NCBI GenBank assembly: GCA_028551475.1 | Contig: CM052354.1 | Coordinates: 27,861,258-27,925,257, forward strand | Reading direction: 5' to 3' | Length of the DNA stretch: 64,000 nt | From: Casuarina equisetifolia | Taxonomy: Eukaryota > Streptophyta > Magnoliopsida > Fagales > Casuarinaceae | Shown: positions 54,081 to 64,000 of the stretch, piece by piece | Numbering within the stretch: the stretch's first letter is position 1 | How the letters are laid out: each line of letters starts with the position of its first letter | Translations under genes and position numbers: made by a program | The notes under the pieces: generated by a model | Seen by the model: only the letters and a program-made list of their open reading frames with translations | The model's database searches: none | Told to the model about the DNA's origin: nothing

Positions 54081-56146
54081 ATGTTAGGTTCCAAAGCTAG
54101 ACCGCCAGCTCCACCTTCATTTGCCTCCATTTTCATGCTCTTTCTTACCGTCTCACATGTTTTCCCAGCTACCCATGTTGTCTCAACAGTCCCACCACCC
54201 CAGCAGCCCATCAAAACCATTGTGGTTTTGGTCATGGAAAACCGGTCCTTTGACCACATGCTCGGATGGATGAAGAAAACCATTAACCCGCTCATCAATG
54301 GAGTCACCGGCGACGAATGCAACCCGGTATCCACCAACAATACCCACCCAGAATCCATTTGTTTCAAGGACGATGCTGAGTTCGTGGATCCGGATCCGGG
54401 ACACTCCTTCGAAGCAGTGGCGCAACAGGTATTTGGTGCTGGCCCCATTCCTTCCATGAGTGGTTTTGTGGAACAAGCCCTGTCAATGTCTCCAAACCTC
54501 TCAGAAACTGTCATGAAAGGCTTTAGACCTGAATCTGTGCCAGTCTACGCCGCTTTGATTCGTGAATTTGCCGTTTTTGATAGGTGGTTCTCTTCAATTC
54601 CTGGCCCAACACAACCCAATAGGCTGTTTGCCTACTCTGCAACTTCTCATGGCTCAACAAGCCATGTTCCGAAGCAGTTGGCTCTGGGGTATCCACAAAA
54701 AACCATATTCGATTCACTCCATGAGAATGGTGTAGACTTTGGGATTTACTTCCAAAACATACCAACGACCTTCTTCTATAGAAATATGAGGAAGTTGAAG
54801 TACATATTCAAGTTCCACCAGTACGATTTGAAGTTCAAGAGAGATGCTCGAAACGGTAAGCTTCCAAGCTTGACTGTAATCGAGCCTAGATATTTTGATC
54901 TGGCGGGAATTCCTGCAAATGATGATCACCCTTCTCATGATGTGGCTAACGGGCAAAAGCTTGTTAAGGAAGTTTATGAGACATTGAGAGCAAGCCCTCA
55001 GTGGAATGAGACCCTTTTTGTCATTACCTACGATGAGCATGGCGGATTCTATGATCACGTTGAGACTCCTTATGTTAATGTTCCCAATCCAGATGGGAAC
55101 ACAGGGCCTGCTCCCTTTTTTTTCAAGTTTGATAGGCTTGGTGTTCGTGTGCCGACAATCATGGTCTCTCCCTGGATCAAGAAAGGGACTGGTAAGCGCA
55201 AATTTTCGCACTTAGCATTTGTTAAAGTTGTTTGCGTTGATCTTAGAAATGATTTGAGAAACAAAGAACCATGTTTGGTATTTGTTTGATTGGAAGCGAT
55301 AAAATAGCAGTTTCAATTCTATTAGGTATTGCTGAGATTAAATTTGGATTAGGTGGTAGTTAATTTTTCAATCACACATCCTATGAACACACTTGTCTCT
55401 GTCGGGGGAACTTACTTAACTAGTTGGCCATTGATTTTTGAATGTTGTCAAAGATGCATGGGTTGTTAGGAGTGATTTGGTTCTTAAAAGTGGTTTGGTT
55501 AGTACCAAATATCTTCAATATACATGTTTGTTGTTTCAGTTTTGTCATTTATTATACTGAACTACATCATTTTTCTCAGTGATAAGTGGCCCAAACGGAC
55601 CTGCTCCTAACTCCGAGTTCGAGCACTCTTCAATCCCTGCCACTATAAAGAAGATGTTCAACCTCTCCTCTAACTTCTTGACTCACAGAGATGCATGGGC
55701 TGGAACGTTTGACCAGGTTGTAGGGGAACTAACCTCTCCTAGAACTGACTGCCCAGGTATCTATCGATTACGCCATTGCTGGACCATCATAAAATTGAAC
55801 ATGGTTTCTAAAGTAAACAGGCTTGATGTAACTTAAATTTATTGCAGAGACCTTGCCAGATGTGACACCTTTGAGAACCACAGCAGCAAAGGATAACAGA
55901 GGGCTCTCAGAGTTCCAGAGTGAGGTGGTTCAACTGGCAGCCGTTCTTCATGGCGACCACTACTTGAGCAGCTTTCCGAGTGATTTGAGCAGCAAAATGA
56001 ATGTCAAACAAGCTCATGAGTATGTGAAGGGTGCTGTGGCAAGGTTCATCCGTGCAAGCAAAGAAGCCATCAAGTTAGGCGCTGATCAGTCTGCCATTGT
56101 AGATATGAGATCATCCCTCACCACCAGATCCTCAATTCACAACTAA
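54081..56146 (+). CDS. NPC: Non-specific phospholipase C (NPC1/2/6-type)
   Basis: A 3-exon gene (54081-55191, 55580-55756, 55848-56146) of 528 aa, normal for plant NPCs. It hydrolyses phosphatidylcholine and related phospholipids to diacylglycerol and a phosphorylated head group, in membrane lipid remodelling and signalling (family knowledge). It has a hydrophobic signal-peptide-like N-terminus ([20 protein letters not shown], about residues 14-33). The phosphoesterase-family signature ENRSFDH is at residues 53-59 and [11 protein letters not shown] at 316-326. [20 protein letters not shown] and the C-terminal [17 protein letters not shown] motif are also present. Exon phases agree at both junctions (GT-AG). 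The start was chosen because it gives the signal peptide. If the first intron is retained the ORF runs on only to 55289, losing the C-terminal motif. Resemblance to the NPC2/NPC6 branch is an impression, not a computed result. Confidence 0.93.
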
Positions 56147-57727
56147 AAAAGAAAAACTCCTAGGTCTGCCTTTACAAAATTATATGTCAAAATCACTGTC
56201 TTGCTTATAAATATCTAGGTAAGTGTCTATTATTATTGATTCTGCCAAAGTAGAATCCAATGAGAAGTAGGTGAAAACTGGACTTTCTAGAGTGATTTGG
56301 GTATCTTCCTTATGATCCTTCAAAATGTAAAAGAGTCGCTAAGTTGAAGCTACAATAGAGTTCTTAACGAGCTATATACACTGCAGAATTCTACACCTCT
56401 ATAAAGATGTAAATTTGCCATTAAAGAAGCGATTCCATAGCTTCACCAACGCAATTGTAGTGCAAATATGCACATGGTTGCAAGTACCGGTTGGAGCTTG
56501 ACTGTAGGCGTAAGCAAGGCAGATGGGTCACCTTGTCCGCTAGTTGGCAAGCAAGATCAGGCTAAGTGCGGACAATCTTCTAGGGATAAGCATCTTGAAT
56601 CCCTAGCATTCATGGCATACAAACACATCCTACAATAGCCATAGCTTCCAGTGAGCAGAATAGGACGCATTGTTAGAAACATTGTTGTCATAGAAACGAA
56701 TCGCAGAAAACTAATCAATTTTTCTGGTTAATGCGGAAATACTCAACCTTGATGCAGATCTCACTGCCTGCCAACTTCTGAAAGGTAACTCTACATTGGG
56801 CACTTCATAGCTTCTCAGATGCATCCTGGCATGAAATGAGACATCTAAAACCTAAAAGAAGCATGGACAAGGGTGCCAAGGATAGTCCGGTTGAAATTTA
56901 GATTATACAAAAATGACAGTGAAATCGCCGATTTTCGTTTTAGGCCAAAGAAAGCAAGATGTGAAGGCTGACTTTATCTACTAAGAAGTACACACAAATA
57001 GGTTCTATACAGATGCACATTGCATGAATAAATCCATATATTTAACTATAGATAGTACTCAATTCCGCATTTCTTAAAACTTAAATCAGCTGAACAGAGC
57101 CTCAAATTTGCCCACTTGTGATTCTCTGCACGAAGTCAATTCCATGATTATGTCCGAAGAAAAACAGAGGACAGTTTTCTATTTAGATAGTCATAATCCT
57201 GTCAATAACAGGCTGATAGCATTGCAGGCGCAGAAAACACATCACCAACCTCAGTCAAAAATGAAATATTTGGGAGAGGGGGAAGAGAGAGAGAGAGAGC
57301 AATTGAGGGAGAACACCACCAAGCGAGTGGCTATTGCCATCCGCGCAAGTCAGCCTAGCAATTAAGTTTGAGGTTCAAATTGAAGCGTTGTTAAACAAGT
57401 GAGATGAATCTCATCACATGAATGATTATCATAAAAAACTAGACTATTCAGATCTGAGATCTTTCTCAACAACTTTATCAATAACGCGTATCAGGATATA
57501 CAAAATCCTTCGCTGCACTATTTTTGATTCAAAATTTGTCTCTGAAATAATTGTTTTCTCCCGTGGAACCTGGTCACCCTTCTTTCCACCTCTAAATCAA
57601 TGTATGTGTAAGTTTGATCAGGAATGAGAAAGTTAGGACGGAAGCAGTAACACCGCATGTTGAAATGTGGGCAAAAGTCTCCATTCTCAGATACAGTAAC
57701 TCTGGACAAAGAAATCTATCCACAGCT
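56147..57727. other. Spacer between the convergent NPC and MED30 genes
   Basis: The 3'UTRs of the two convergent genes and intergenic DNA. A GA run lies at 57285-57300. Small ORFs at 57108-57365 and 57418-57627 have no recognisable features. Confidence 0.45.
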
Positions 57728-59167
57728 TCAGATGGAACAAGGACTTTGCCATGTAGAGATGTCGGTTATAAGATCTCGCAGCTGATCTATGAGAAGTTTG
57801 AGATACCTGTTCTTGTTTGCAAGCTCCTAAATTTTGAAACACAATCCAAGTTAAGAAAGATAAGCTCTTTAAGTTCAAAAATTTCAGTAAAAGCACAGGT
57901 CCAGAAAAAGGAGATGCTAGTCGGCTAAGAATGTTTCATCCCCAACCCACCATCATTCAAGCCATGTGAAGGGCAGAAGTCCTGACACCATCCCGTGAAA
58001 GGGAAATTTGATAGAACAAAGCCTAAAGACTAAGAGATTCACCAATATAAATTCAAAAGTCAACTAAACACTACCTTTCTTAGATTAAACGCTCGTTCCT
58101 CTAACTTCTCAATTTCAGCCTGATCTGTTGGGGACACCGGACCACCTGGAGTTGAACCTGTTTCAAATGCTTTTGCCTAATTTACAACCACAAGATAGTT
58201 AGCAACAGGTAACTTGTTTCAGAGGATGATTCATTAACTCCACAACCAAGAAAAATGACCAGCAGAGGAAAACACCATTGGCTCCCTAATAATCCTACAA
58301 AACAATGGTCATTTCCAGTATCCACAATATTAAAGCAGTAGGCATACAAGGGAAGTACAACAGGCATATCTTCTCACAACAGTTTCAAATGCTAGTCGGC
58401 TAAGAATGCTACGCGTGTTTTCTTCCATTTCTTGAAATAATTCGTGCCAAGCTTTAGCCGATAACCAACCACAACCCCTTTACCCCCTAACTTCATAATA
58501 ACCTATAAAAGGTCTTAATTTCTTCCAAGATCTACCAGATGATGTCCATAATGCATGAGTGTGTTCAATACTGAGTTTGCCCATCTGGTAATTTGAAGTC
58601 TTAAAAGACAAAGTACATCCCAAATTTAGATATTTTCTCATAAAGACACAATTTTTCCTCACATTAAACTTTCTAATGAAACTTCCCAGCCAAACAAAGA
58701 ACTCAAAAATCAAAAATTATAGGCCAGACAAGACAGCGAGCTAGGGTTTTGAAATTCAATACCTTCTGGGAGCTAGGAATTGCGGCGAGGACTGTACGGA
58801 GCGAGTTCACCGAGTTCTTGTACCGAAACCGAGCCTCTTCGAGAGCTCCTCCGCTCCCAGACCCACCGCCACTATCTACATGGTGCGCATCCGAAGAGGC
58901 CGGGTCGCCGATGAAGACTCCGTTTGAGGACTGCGTAGAAGGTCCATTGGCAATTGAAGTCGTACTCGTAGTAGGTGTAGTAGCAAGTGAGGAAGAAGAA
59001 GAAGAGGACGTGGTGGTCCACAAGGCCGGGTTGCAAAGCTCGTCGTTCATCGAGGAGAGGATCTGGAAGGCAGATTCTATGGTTTCTTCTAGCAATTTCT
59101 GGCCCTCCATTGCCAACTCCTGCAACGTCTTCGCGGTCGTAATCGCACTTGTAGTTTGCCCTTCCAT
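57728..59167 (-). CDS. MED30: Mediator complex subunit 30
   Basis: A three-exon gene on the minus strand: 58763-59167, 58075-58176 and 57728-57826, all phase 0 with GT-AG introns, 201 aa. MED30 is a head/middle-associated subunit of Mediator, which links transcription factors to RNA polymerase II in the nucleus. The N-terminus has the family helix ([38 protein letters not shown]). A Ser/Thr-rich and Gly-rich low-complexity linker follows, then [20 protein letters not shown], a charged helix [14 protein letters not shown], and the conserved C-terminus [25 protein letters not shown]. The start is the ATG at 59165-59167 (MEGQTTS); the frame is open further upstream but has no ATG. A tRNA gene lies 116 bp upstream in the same direction. 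Confidence 0.92.
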
Positions 59168-59283
59168 TTCCGAGTCTGGTTGGTTGCCGAGAGAGTTCGA
59201 GAGCAAAAAGAAAAATCCTTCACAGAAGAGTTTTCCGATGACTTCTCAGCTCCCAAACAGAGGTCTAGCAACAAAATAGATAA

Positions 59284-59365
59284 CGTCGACAGCAGGGTTC
59301 GAACCTGCGCGGGCGTAGCCCAACAGATTTCAAGTCTGTCTCCTTAACCACTCGGACATATCGAC
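59284..59365 (-). tRNA. tRNA-Ser (anticodon UGA)
   Basis: 82 nt read on the minus strand, beginning GTCGATATGTCCGAGTGGTT. Acceptor stem GTCGATA pairs with TGTCGAC, the anticodon loop reads ACTTGAAAT with anticodon TGA, and a long variable arm typical of Ser (GGGC..GCCC) is followed by the T-arm word GGTTCGAACC. Box A (TGTCCGAGTGG) and box B are intact, there is no intron, and a TTTT terminator follows at 59276-59273. Confidence 0.97.
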
Positions 59366-59715
59366 GCTAGTGGAAAGTAAATAACTGTAAAAATTTATAA
59401 CGTTAAAAAGACGAGTGAACCAAATTATCATCTTTAGCACCATAACTATTTTATTTTGTATTTTTTTACTATTAGGTAAAATTAAATTTAAGTATAGAAG
59501 ATGTCAAATTCAAAACCTAAGTCCTAAGCAGCGACCAACTACTAAATTATCAGCTTATTGACAACAATTTTCCAGTTTATTTCGTCATTGGTGCCATTAT
59601 TTTAGATTTTTCTTTCATTATGTCATTCTTATCAAATTCATTTACAAACGACATCGTTCTGACGCGCATAAAAGCCAGAAATGCCAGGTGCAGAGAAGAT
59701 AACAGACTGACAAAC
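59366..59715. promoter_or_regulatory. Promoter region of the lumen protein gene
   Basis: AT-rich. The tRNA-Ser gene and MED30 diverge from here to the left and the thylakoid protein gene starts to the right at 59716. No clear regulatory motif is identified. Confidence 0.35.
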
Positions 59716-61404
59716 ATGAGTTTGATTGGTCATCTTCTCCCTCCATTTCCTTCAACTTCGAAGCTCCCGCCGACGGGCAAGGCCTCCCTTTCCCTTCAGA
59801 ACCCAGAAGCTACTTCTCAGAGTCCGTACCTAAAACCCGTAATCCTATCTAATATAATCTCTTTAGCTCTCGCTGCAGCCTTGAGCTCTCCATTACCTTC
59901 CCTGGCAATTCCTTCACTCAACTCTCAGTCCTCTATACTCCCTCCCACCACGCCCTTCTCCCAAGCTAAGAATTTGCAGGTTGGACTCGAAAATGGGTAC
60001 GTGTTGAATTTTTCTTTTCTTCAAAATTTGTCGTTCTTTTTGTTTATTTGAGAGCCAAATGTGTCTTATGTGTTCATTCGCTTTGTTGTGTGGTGCATTT
60101 ATGTTTTATTACTTAGCTCATTTCGTTTTGCTCCTTTTGCTTACACACAACATCCAGTATCTCCCTAATTTCCATAACTTCTTCTCGATTCTAGGAAATT
60201 TATGTTCTTTTTTTTATTTGATGACTGTCCCAGAGAGGTGACTTCAATTAGGAGCAACAGTATCTCACTTTATAACAATGTAAACATTGTTGGGTCCAAG
60301 TCCCTGGGCTGAAATTTTGACTGTTGCAAGAGGAGTCAAAGGTTGTGGATTTTGGCCCGAGGATGTTATCATAAATAGTTCAATTTTGTACGGAATTTTG
60401 AATCCTTAACATGTAAAACTCGAGCATGCTCAGTAGTCATAGTACGACCCTTTCATGGTTTACTGGGCATTGTTTTATGAAATGTTTGTTCTTGCAGGAA
60501 AATCAGACCTTGCCCGTCAACCAATCCAGGTTGTGTATCGACGAATCCAAAGTCATCATCATTTGCATTCCCATGGACAATTCCTGAAAATTCTTTAGAC
60601 AATGCAATTCAGGTTCAGGTTCCAGACATGCTGTCGCATGATATGAGACTTGCTTGGTTGAAAATGCTTTGTCGCAATTTCTCTTGCATCTTCAGTTAGA
60701 CCATGCATAATCTGAAACTTTTTTTTATTCAAAAACCCCTTTCAGAAATTGCAAGAAGCAATCCTGAAGACACAGAAAAATGCGAAAATTCAGGTCGTGG
60801 AACATACACCAAATGGTAAGCAGACTCAGCTCAACTGTTTCATTAGTTCATAGCAAATTCGTCACATTCAAACTAAGGGCAGCAAATTGGGATGGAAAGA
60901 AAAATTGTGAACCATTCGAGCTATTCTAATTCCTCTTTATACCTATCTCGGATGTATTCACATGCAACCCGCAAATTATTGCTAGCTGTCATAGATAATG
61001 GAGATTGTATTTAAAACAAATCCGTGAATAGGAAGAAAATGATTGGGTAAAAGTTTCAGGTTTCTCTATCCAATGTCTGCTAGTTGAGGGAGAGGTTCTT
61101 TTCTGTATGTTGGCGTATTACAGTTATTTTTGTTTATTTTCTCTTTGTATAAGGCATTCAATCAATAATAAGGATGAATGCAGGGAAATATTTACAGGCT
61201 GAGATTGATGGAGGGTTCGGCCGGGATGTGCTTGAGTTTTTGGTGAAAGGAGATGTGGTCGCATATAGGTCTATGGCCACAAAAGTAACATACGTGTATC
61301 CCTTCACAACAGCTTTAGGGGATTCAAAGGGACAAGAAGAAAGGATGAAAAAGATTATGGATCAGTTGGGCTGGTACGCACCGAGTTTTGATTCCATGGA
61401 TTAG
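59716..61404 (+). CDS. DUF1499 thylakoid lumen protein (17.9-kDa type)
   Basis: Four exons (59716-59996, 60498-60612, 60746-60815, 61184-61404), in phase, 228 aa. The N-terminus (MSLIGHLLPPFPSTSKLPPT) is Ser/Pro-rich like a chloroplast transit peptide. It is followed by a hydrophobic lumen-targeting stretch (VILSNIISLALAAALSSPLP SLA, about residues 45-68) without a twin-arginine, which suggests the Sec route. The mature part carries the DUF1499 start PCPSTNPGCVSTN and continues through FAFPWTIPEN, a helix ending KNAKIQVVEHTPNGKYLQAE, and the C-terminal VEFLV-like and MDQLGWYAP segments. It matches my recollection of the Arabidopsis thylakoid lumenal 17.9-kDa protein; its molecular role is not known. 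The start was chosen at the ATG giving the transit peptide, though an in-frame ORF opens 32 codons earlier. Confidence 0.85.
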
Positions 61405-64000
61405 TATCATTTCATATTGTCACTGCAAGAAACGCATTGCATTTGATACCAGATCATGTTTATCCTAGTCTTTTTATATATTCTTAATACCATCTCCTTT
61501 TACTGTTCGTTTCCTTGGGATAAGACAGCAGAGGGATGCAGTTTTTCACCATACTTCTACTATATGCTCTTTTTGGGTGCTTCATTGCATCGGATTTTTC
61601 TTTATAATTTATTAAGGACAATCATAATACCATTGAGAAGTGGTTACTTTAACATCCATTATTCCCGGCGTTGATTTCTGTCTAACAGTAAAACTTTTGG
61701 GTTTTATTATACATTCGTGGTTAATCATTGTTTTCACTAATTGGAGAAGTTCGTTCTTGATTCCATATCTTCAAAAGCTTTTGACTGGTAGAATTCAAAT
61801 TTTGCCGGGGTGTAAGTGTATCATACATACCTTTGAGGAGCTAATTCATGAGCTCTGTAATTGGAAGAAAACTATGCTGGAATTCAGGTCTTTGGTTTAA
61901 GGAGAAGCATCTTGAAGGATGCAGTAATCCTATTAGGTGGATCTCTCAGATTGGAAGGATAAGTTTACTGTTACTTGGGGTGAAATCTGGGCTATCTTCT
62001 GTTCATATGATGACTGCTTAAGAAGTTTTGTTGAAGCACTTTTAGGAGATGTACAAGATTAGACTTTTCATATCGGGCTAGTATCCCTTTCAGCAAAGCT
62101 TGTTTCATAGACTGTGATACCTAAGAGGAAAGGAGGATGTGAAACTTCCGTGTTATATCCTAACTCTATGAATCCTGCATTCAAGGGACTGACCGAAATG
62201 ACATTAGCCGACCTACAGCAAGGGACATTATGTGCACCTTTATTTTGAGCATGCAACAAGACAAACTTCCATATGACCAAAATGTTGTTGAACTCGTGAT
62301 GTCTAACTTGTTTTCTTGATCGGTACAAATCATGTTTCACACGTTACAAATTCATGACCAAATTCAACAACTGCATCAATTTGAATCAACATGATGTGCA
62401 TATATGGTGATGCAATTACTGCTTCAAAAATCTCATGATAATCTTACCAATTTATCAAACATGGAAGCGGAAACTTCACAAGCGAATTGAACAAAGGGAA
62501 ACAACTGTGTTTCCTTTTTCACTATTAAACCTGACTTTTGAGGCCATGGAGCTGGAAAGTTTGCTGAAGCCTAAAAGAATAGGCCGGACTACTAAACATA
62601 CCAAATCGTTGGATCTACGGTCTAGTTACTTGCGTGTCAAACTGGCCAAACGATCTTTCTATGTGATTAGTGCATAGATATTGTCAACTAGACGTGATCT
62701 TCTACTGATCTTGGAAAAGTCATCATCCATCCTACCAATTGGGTTGTCAAAGTGAACAAAATTATTGGCGTGCAAATTCAGTCATTATCAATTCAATAGA
62801 TCACTTTGGGTCTTCCATTCCTACTTTGTCTAGGAAAAGATACATCCCCTCCTTATTTGATATGAGTAAAGTGAGGGAGTGTGCAAGAAACCAATCACCT
62901 TCAGATGAGATTGAAAGCACTCTTCTGAATTAAGAGGCTGAGAATGACTCCTAACCTTTGAAATTGGCAAGAGCAAAACATAGAAACAGTCTTCTTTGTA
63001 TCCTTGCTTCTAGCCATACGCCAATACAAATCCAGATGAAGATTTGGACGAGCGAAATATTGCTAATTTTCTATGGTTCAAAAAAAGGAACAGAGTCTTC
63101 TTTAAAGATCAAGCTGACAACTGTTTTTTCTTTATTGATTTTTTGGCCGCATGCCATGTTTAAAAAATTGCCAATCATGCATGGCTGCGACTAATAAGAC
63201 AATTGGCACCCACCACATCACATGGAAATATTAAATTTGTATGGGATCGTGGCCTTTGAACTTTCAAGGCTGATCCAACAATACTACCAAATTAAGGGGG
63301 AATTAAGCTGTGGAACCCAAATTTCTGCAAGTCAACAGCACGTTTTCAATACAAAAGAAGGAAATGTTAGCAACTTCTCGACATGGCAGCAACTTATTAA
63401 TAATTGTTCAATCAGTTCATGTTCTTTCCTCCTAGATGGGTAACGAGGCCCAGTTGCTGTCGATCTACGGTGTTTGTGTTAAACAATGATATCCGCCAGT
63501 TTACGCTTGCATAATGTCATGTTGGGATTGGAGCCTCGTATCCACCAGTCCAAAGAATCTTCTCAAGTTTTACTTCATTGACCAATGGACCCATCTACCA
63601 TCTTCTTTGCTTCGTGCCCTTGTACTGATATTGAAGAAAAGAATATCGAACAGGGAAGAAAGTATGGAAAACATTAGATGCAGTCGACATGCATGTGGAT
63701 TAGTTGTTGAAAGTCTGTCACCTGGGACCCGAAGATCTCAAATTGAATGCCCAAATAAAAAGAAAGGGTAGATGCAACAGAGACCACTTCCCGTTTGATG
63801 AGTTCTATTCCTTGAAAGACACGAAGAATTAACGTAATCCAATACTCTATCTTCCTAATTAATTGGAAAAGCTTCTCGATGAGGCCATTTCAATAATGAT
63901 TATGCCCCTTTGTTCTTATGATTACTGTATCACTATTCCACATTTCTTTTGCATCCTCTCAGGCCTTATCACACACCAAAGTGAAACAATCTATCTGGGT
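61405..64000. other. Right-edge region without a supported gene
   Basis: After the lumen-protein 3'UTR I see only short ORFs (up to 90 aa) on both strands, with no recognisable domain, no consistent splice-linked reading frame and no terminal repeats. Composition is mixed. Part of 62400-63800 might be intron or a decayed gene extending past the right edge. Confidence 0.4.

Noticed and set aside
54714-55211. 165-aa minus-strand ORF
   Set aside because: Antisense shadow of the phospholipase C exon 1.
55192-55289. Extension of the phospholipase ORF past 55191
   Set aside because: It reads into an intron with a good donor; splicing to 55580 restores the conserved C-terminal motif.
59168-59206. 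Longer N-terminus for MED30
   Set aside because: The upstream in-frame stretch has no ATG; the family-like start is the ATG at 59167.
58749-59279. 176-aa plus-strand ORF
   Set aside because: It is antisense to MED30 exon 1, whose codons match a known family; the plus ORF is its shadow.
1-64000. CRISPR arrays, bacterial operons or phage-like systems
   Set aside because: No spaced direct repeats of the right form, and all evidence (introns, plant families, Copia LTRs) is of a plant nuclear genome.
61405-64000. Several 60-90-aa ORFs near the right edge
   Set aside because: None shows a recognisable motif, and they do not connect through plausible splice sites.

Overview
The window is nuclear DNA from a flowering plant, most likely a eudicot. 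The evidence is AT-rich intergenic DNA, GT-AG introns, plant-only families (small B3 proteins, DUF3339, DUF4220/DUF594, CBS-CBS-PB1, non-specific phospholipase C, a thylakoid lumen protein), a plant tRNA-Ser(UGA) and a Copia LTR retrotransposon. The species cannot be named from sequence alone.

Layout. (1) 1-17.4 kb is a decaying tandem array of small single-domain B3 genes, all on the minus strand. It is built from units of about 8.4 kb that each carry a type I and a type II B3 gene. Open copies are at 1383-1805, 9846-10340 and 14675-15130. Broken copies or remnants are at 6291-6748, about 8600-8800, 16555-17148 and 17335-17410. Each gene appears to have a 5'UTR exon about 0.75-1.25 kb upstream of its ATG, and such an exon at about 523 implies another B3 gene off the left edge. 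Degenerate AP2-domain fragments resembling BABY BOOM/PLETHORA, and apparently derived from spliced RNA, lie in the first unit (2196-2645). (2) 18.6-19.9 kb holds two DUF3339 small membrane protein genes. (3) 24.3-51.7 kb is a large direct duplication. Block A (about 26.6-36.5 kb, with the CBS gene start to its left) has an intact CBS-CBS-PB1 gene and a frameshifted DUF4220/DUF594 gene. Block B (37.45-51.7 kb) has a broken CBS-CBS-PB1 copy and an intact DUF4220/DUF594 gene. The pair has therefore decayed reciprocally. Block B also took in a TRIM-like insert, a block of unexplained coding-like sequence, and a young Copia element (42084-47223) whose ends are TG...CT. (4) 54-61.4 kb is ordinary single-copy gene space: a secreted non-specific phospholipase C, Mediator subunit MED30, tRNA-Ser(UGA), and a DUF1499 thylakoid lumen protein. 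(5) 61.4-64 kb shows no gene I can support.

Multiexon models were built by hand from splice sites, and exon phases were checked by arithmetic. CBS-CBS-PB1 gives 537 aa, the phospholipase 528 aa, MED30 201 aa and the lumen protein 228 aa. From memory, Arabidopsis has MED30, a CBS-CBS-PB1 gene and a DUF3339 gene next to each other on chromosome 5, so part of this gene order looks ancestral. No single operon-like system is present. The most unusual signals are the B3 array with its N-terminal Cys/His motif, the AP2 retro-fragments, the reciprocal decay of the duplicated pair, a perfect 24-bp inverted repeat at 52287-52370, and short upstream ORFs in a duplicated leader exon.
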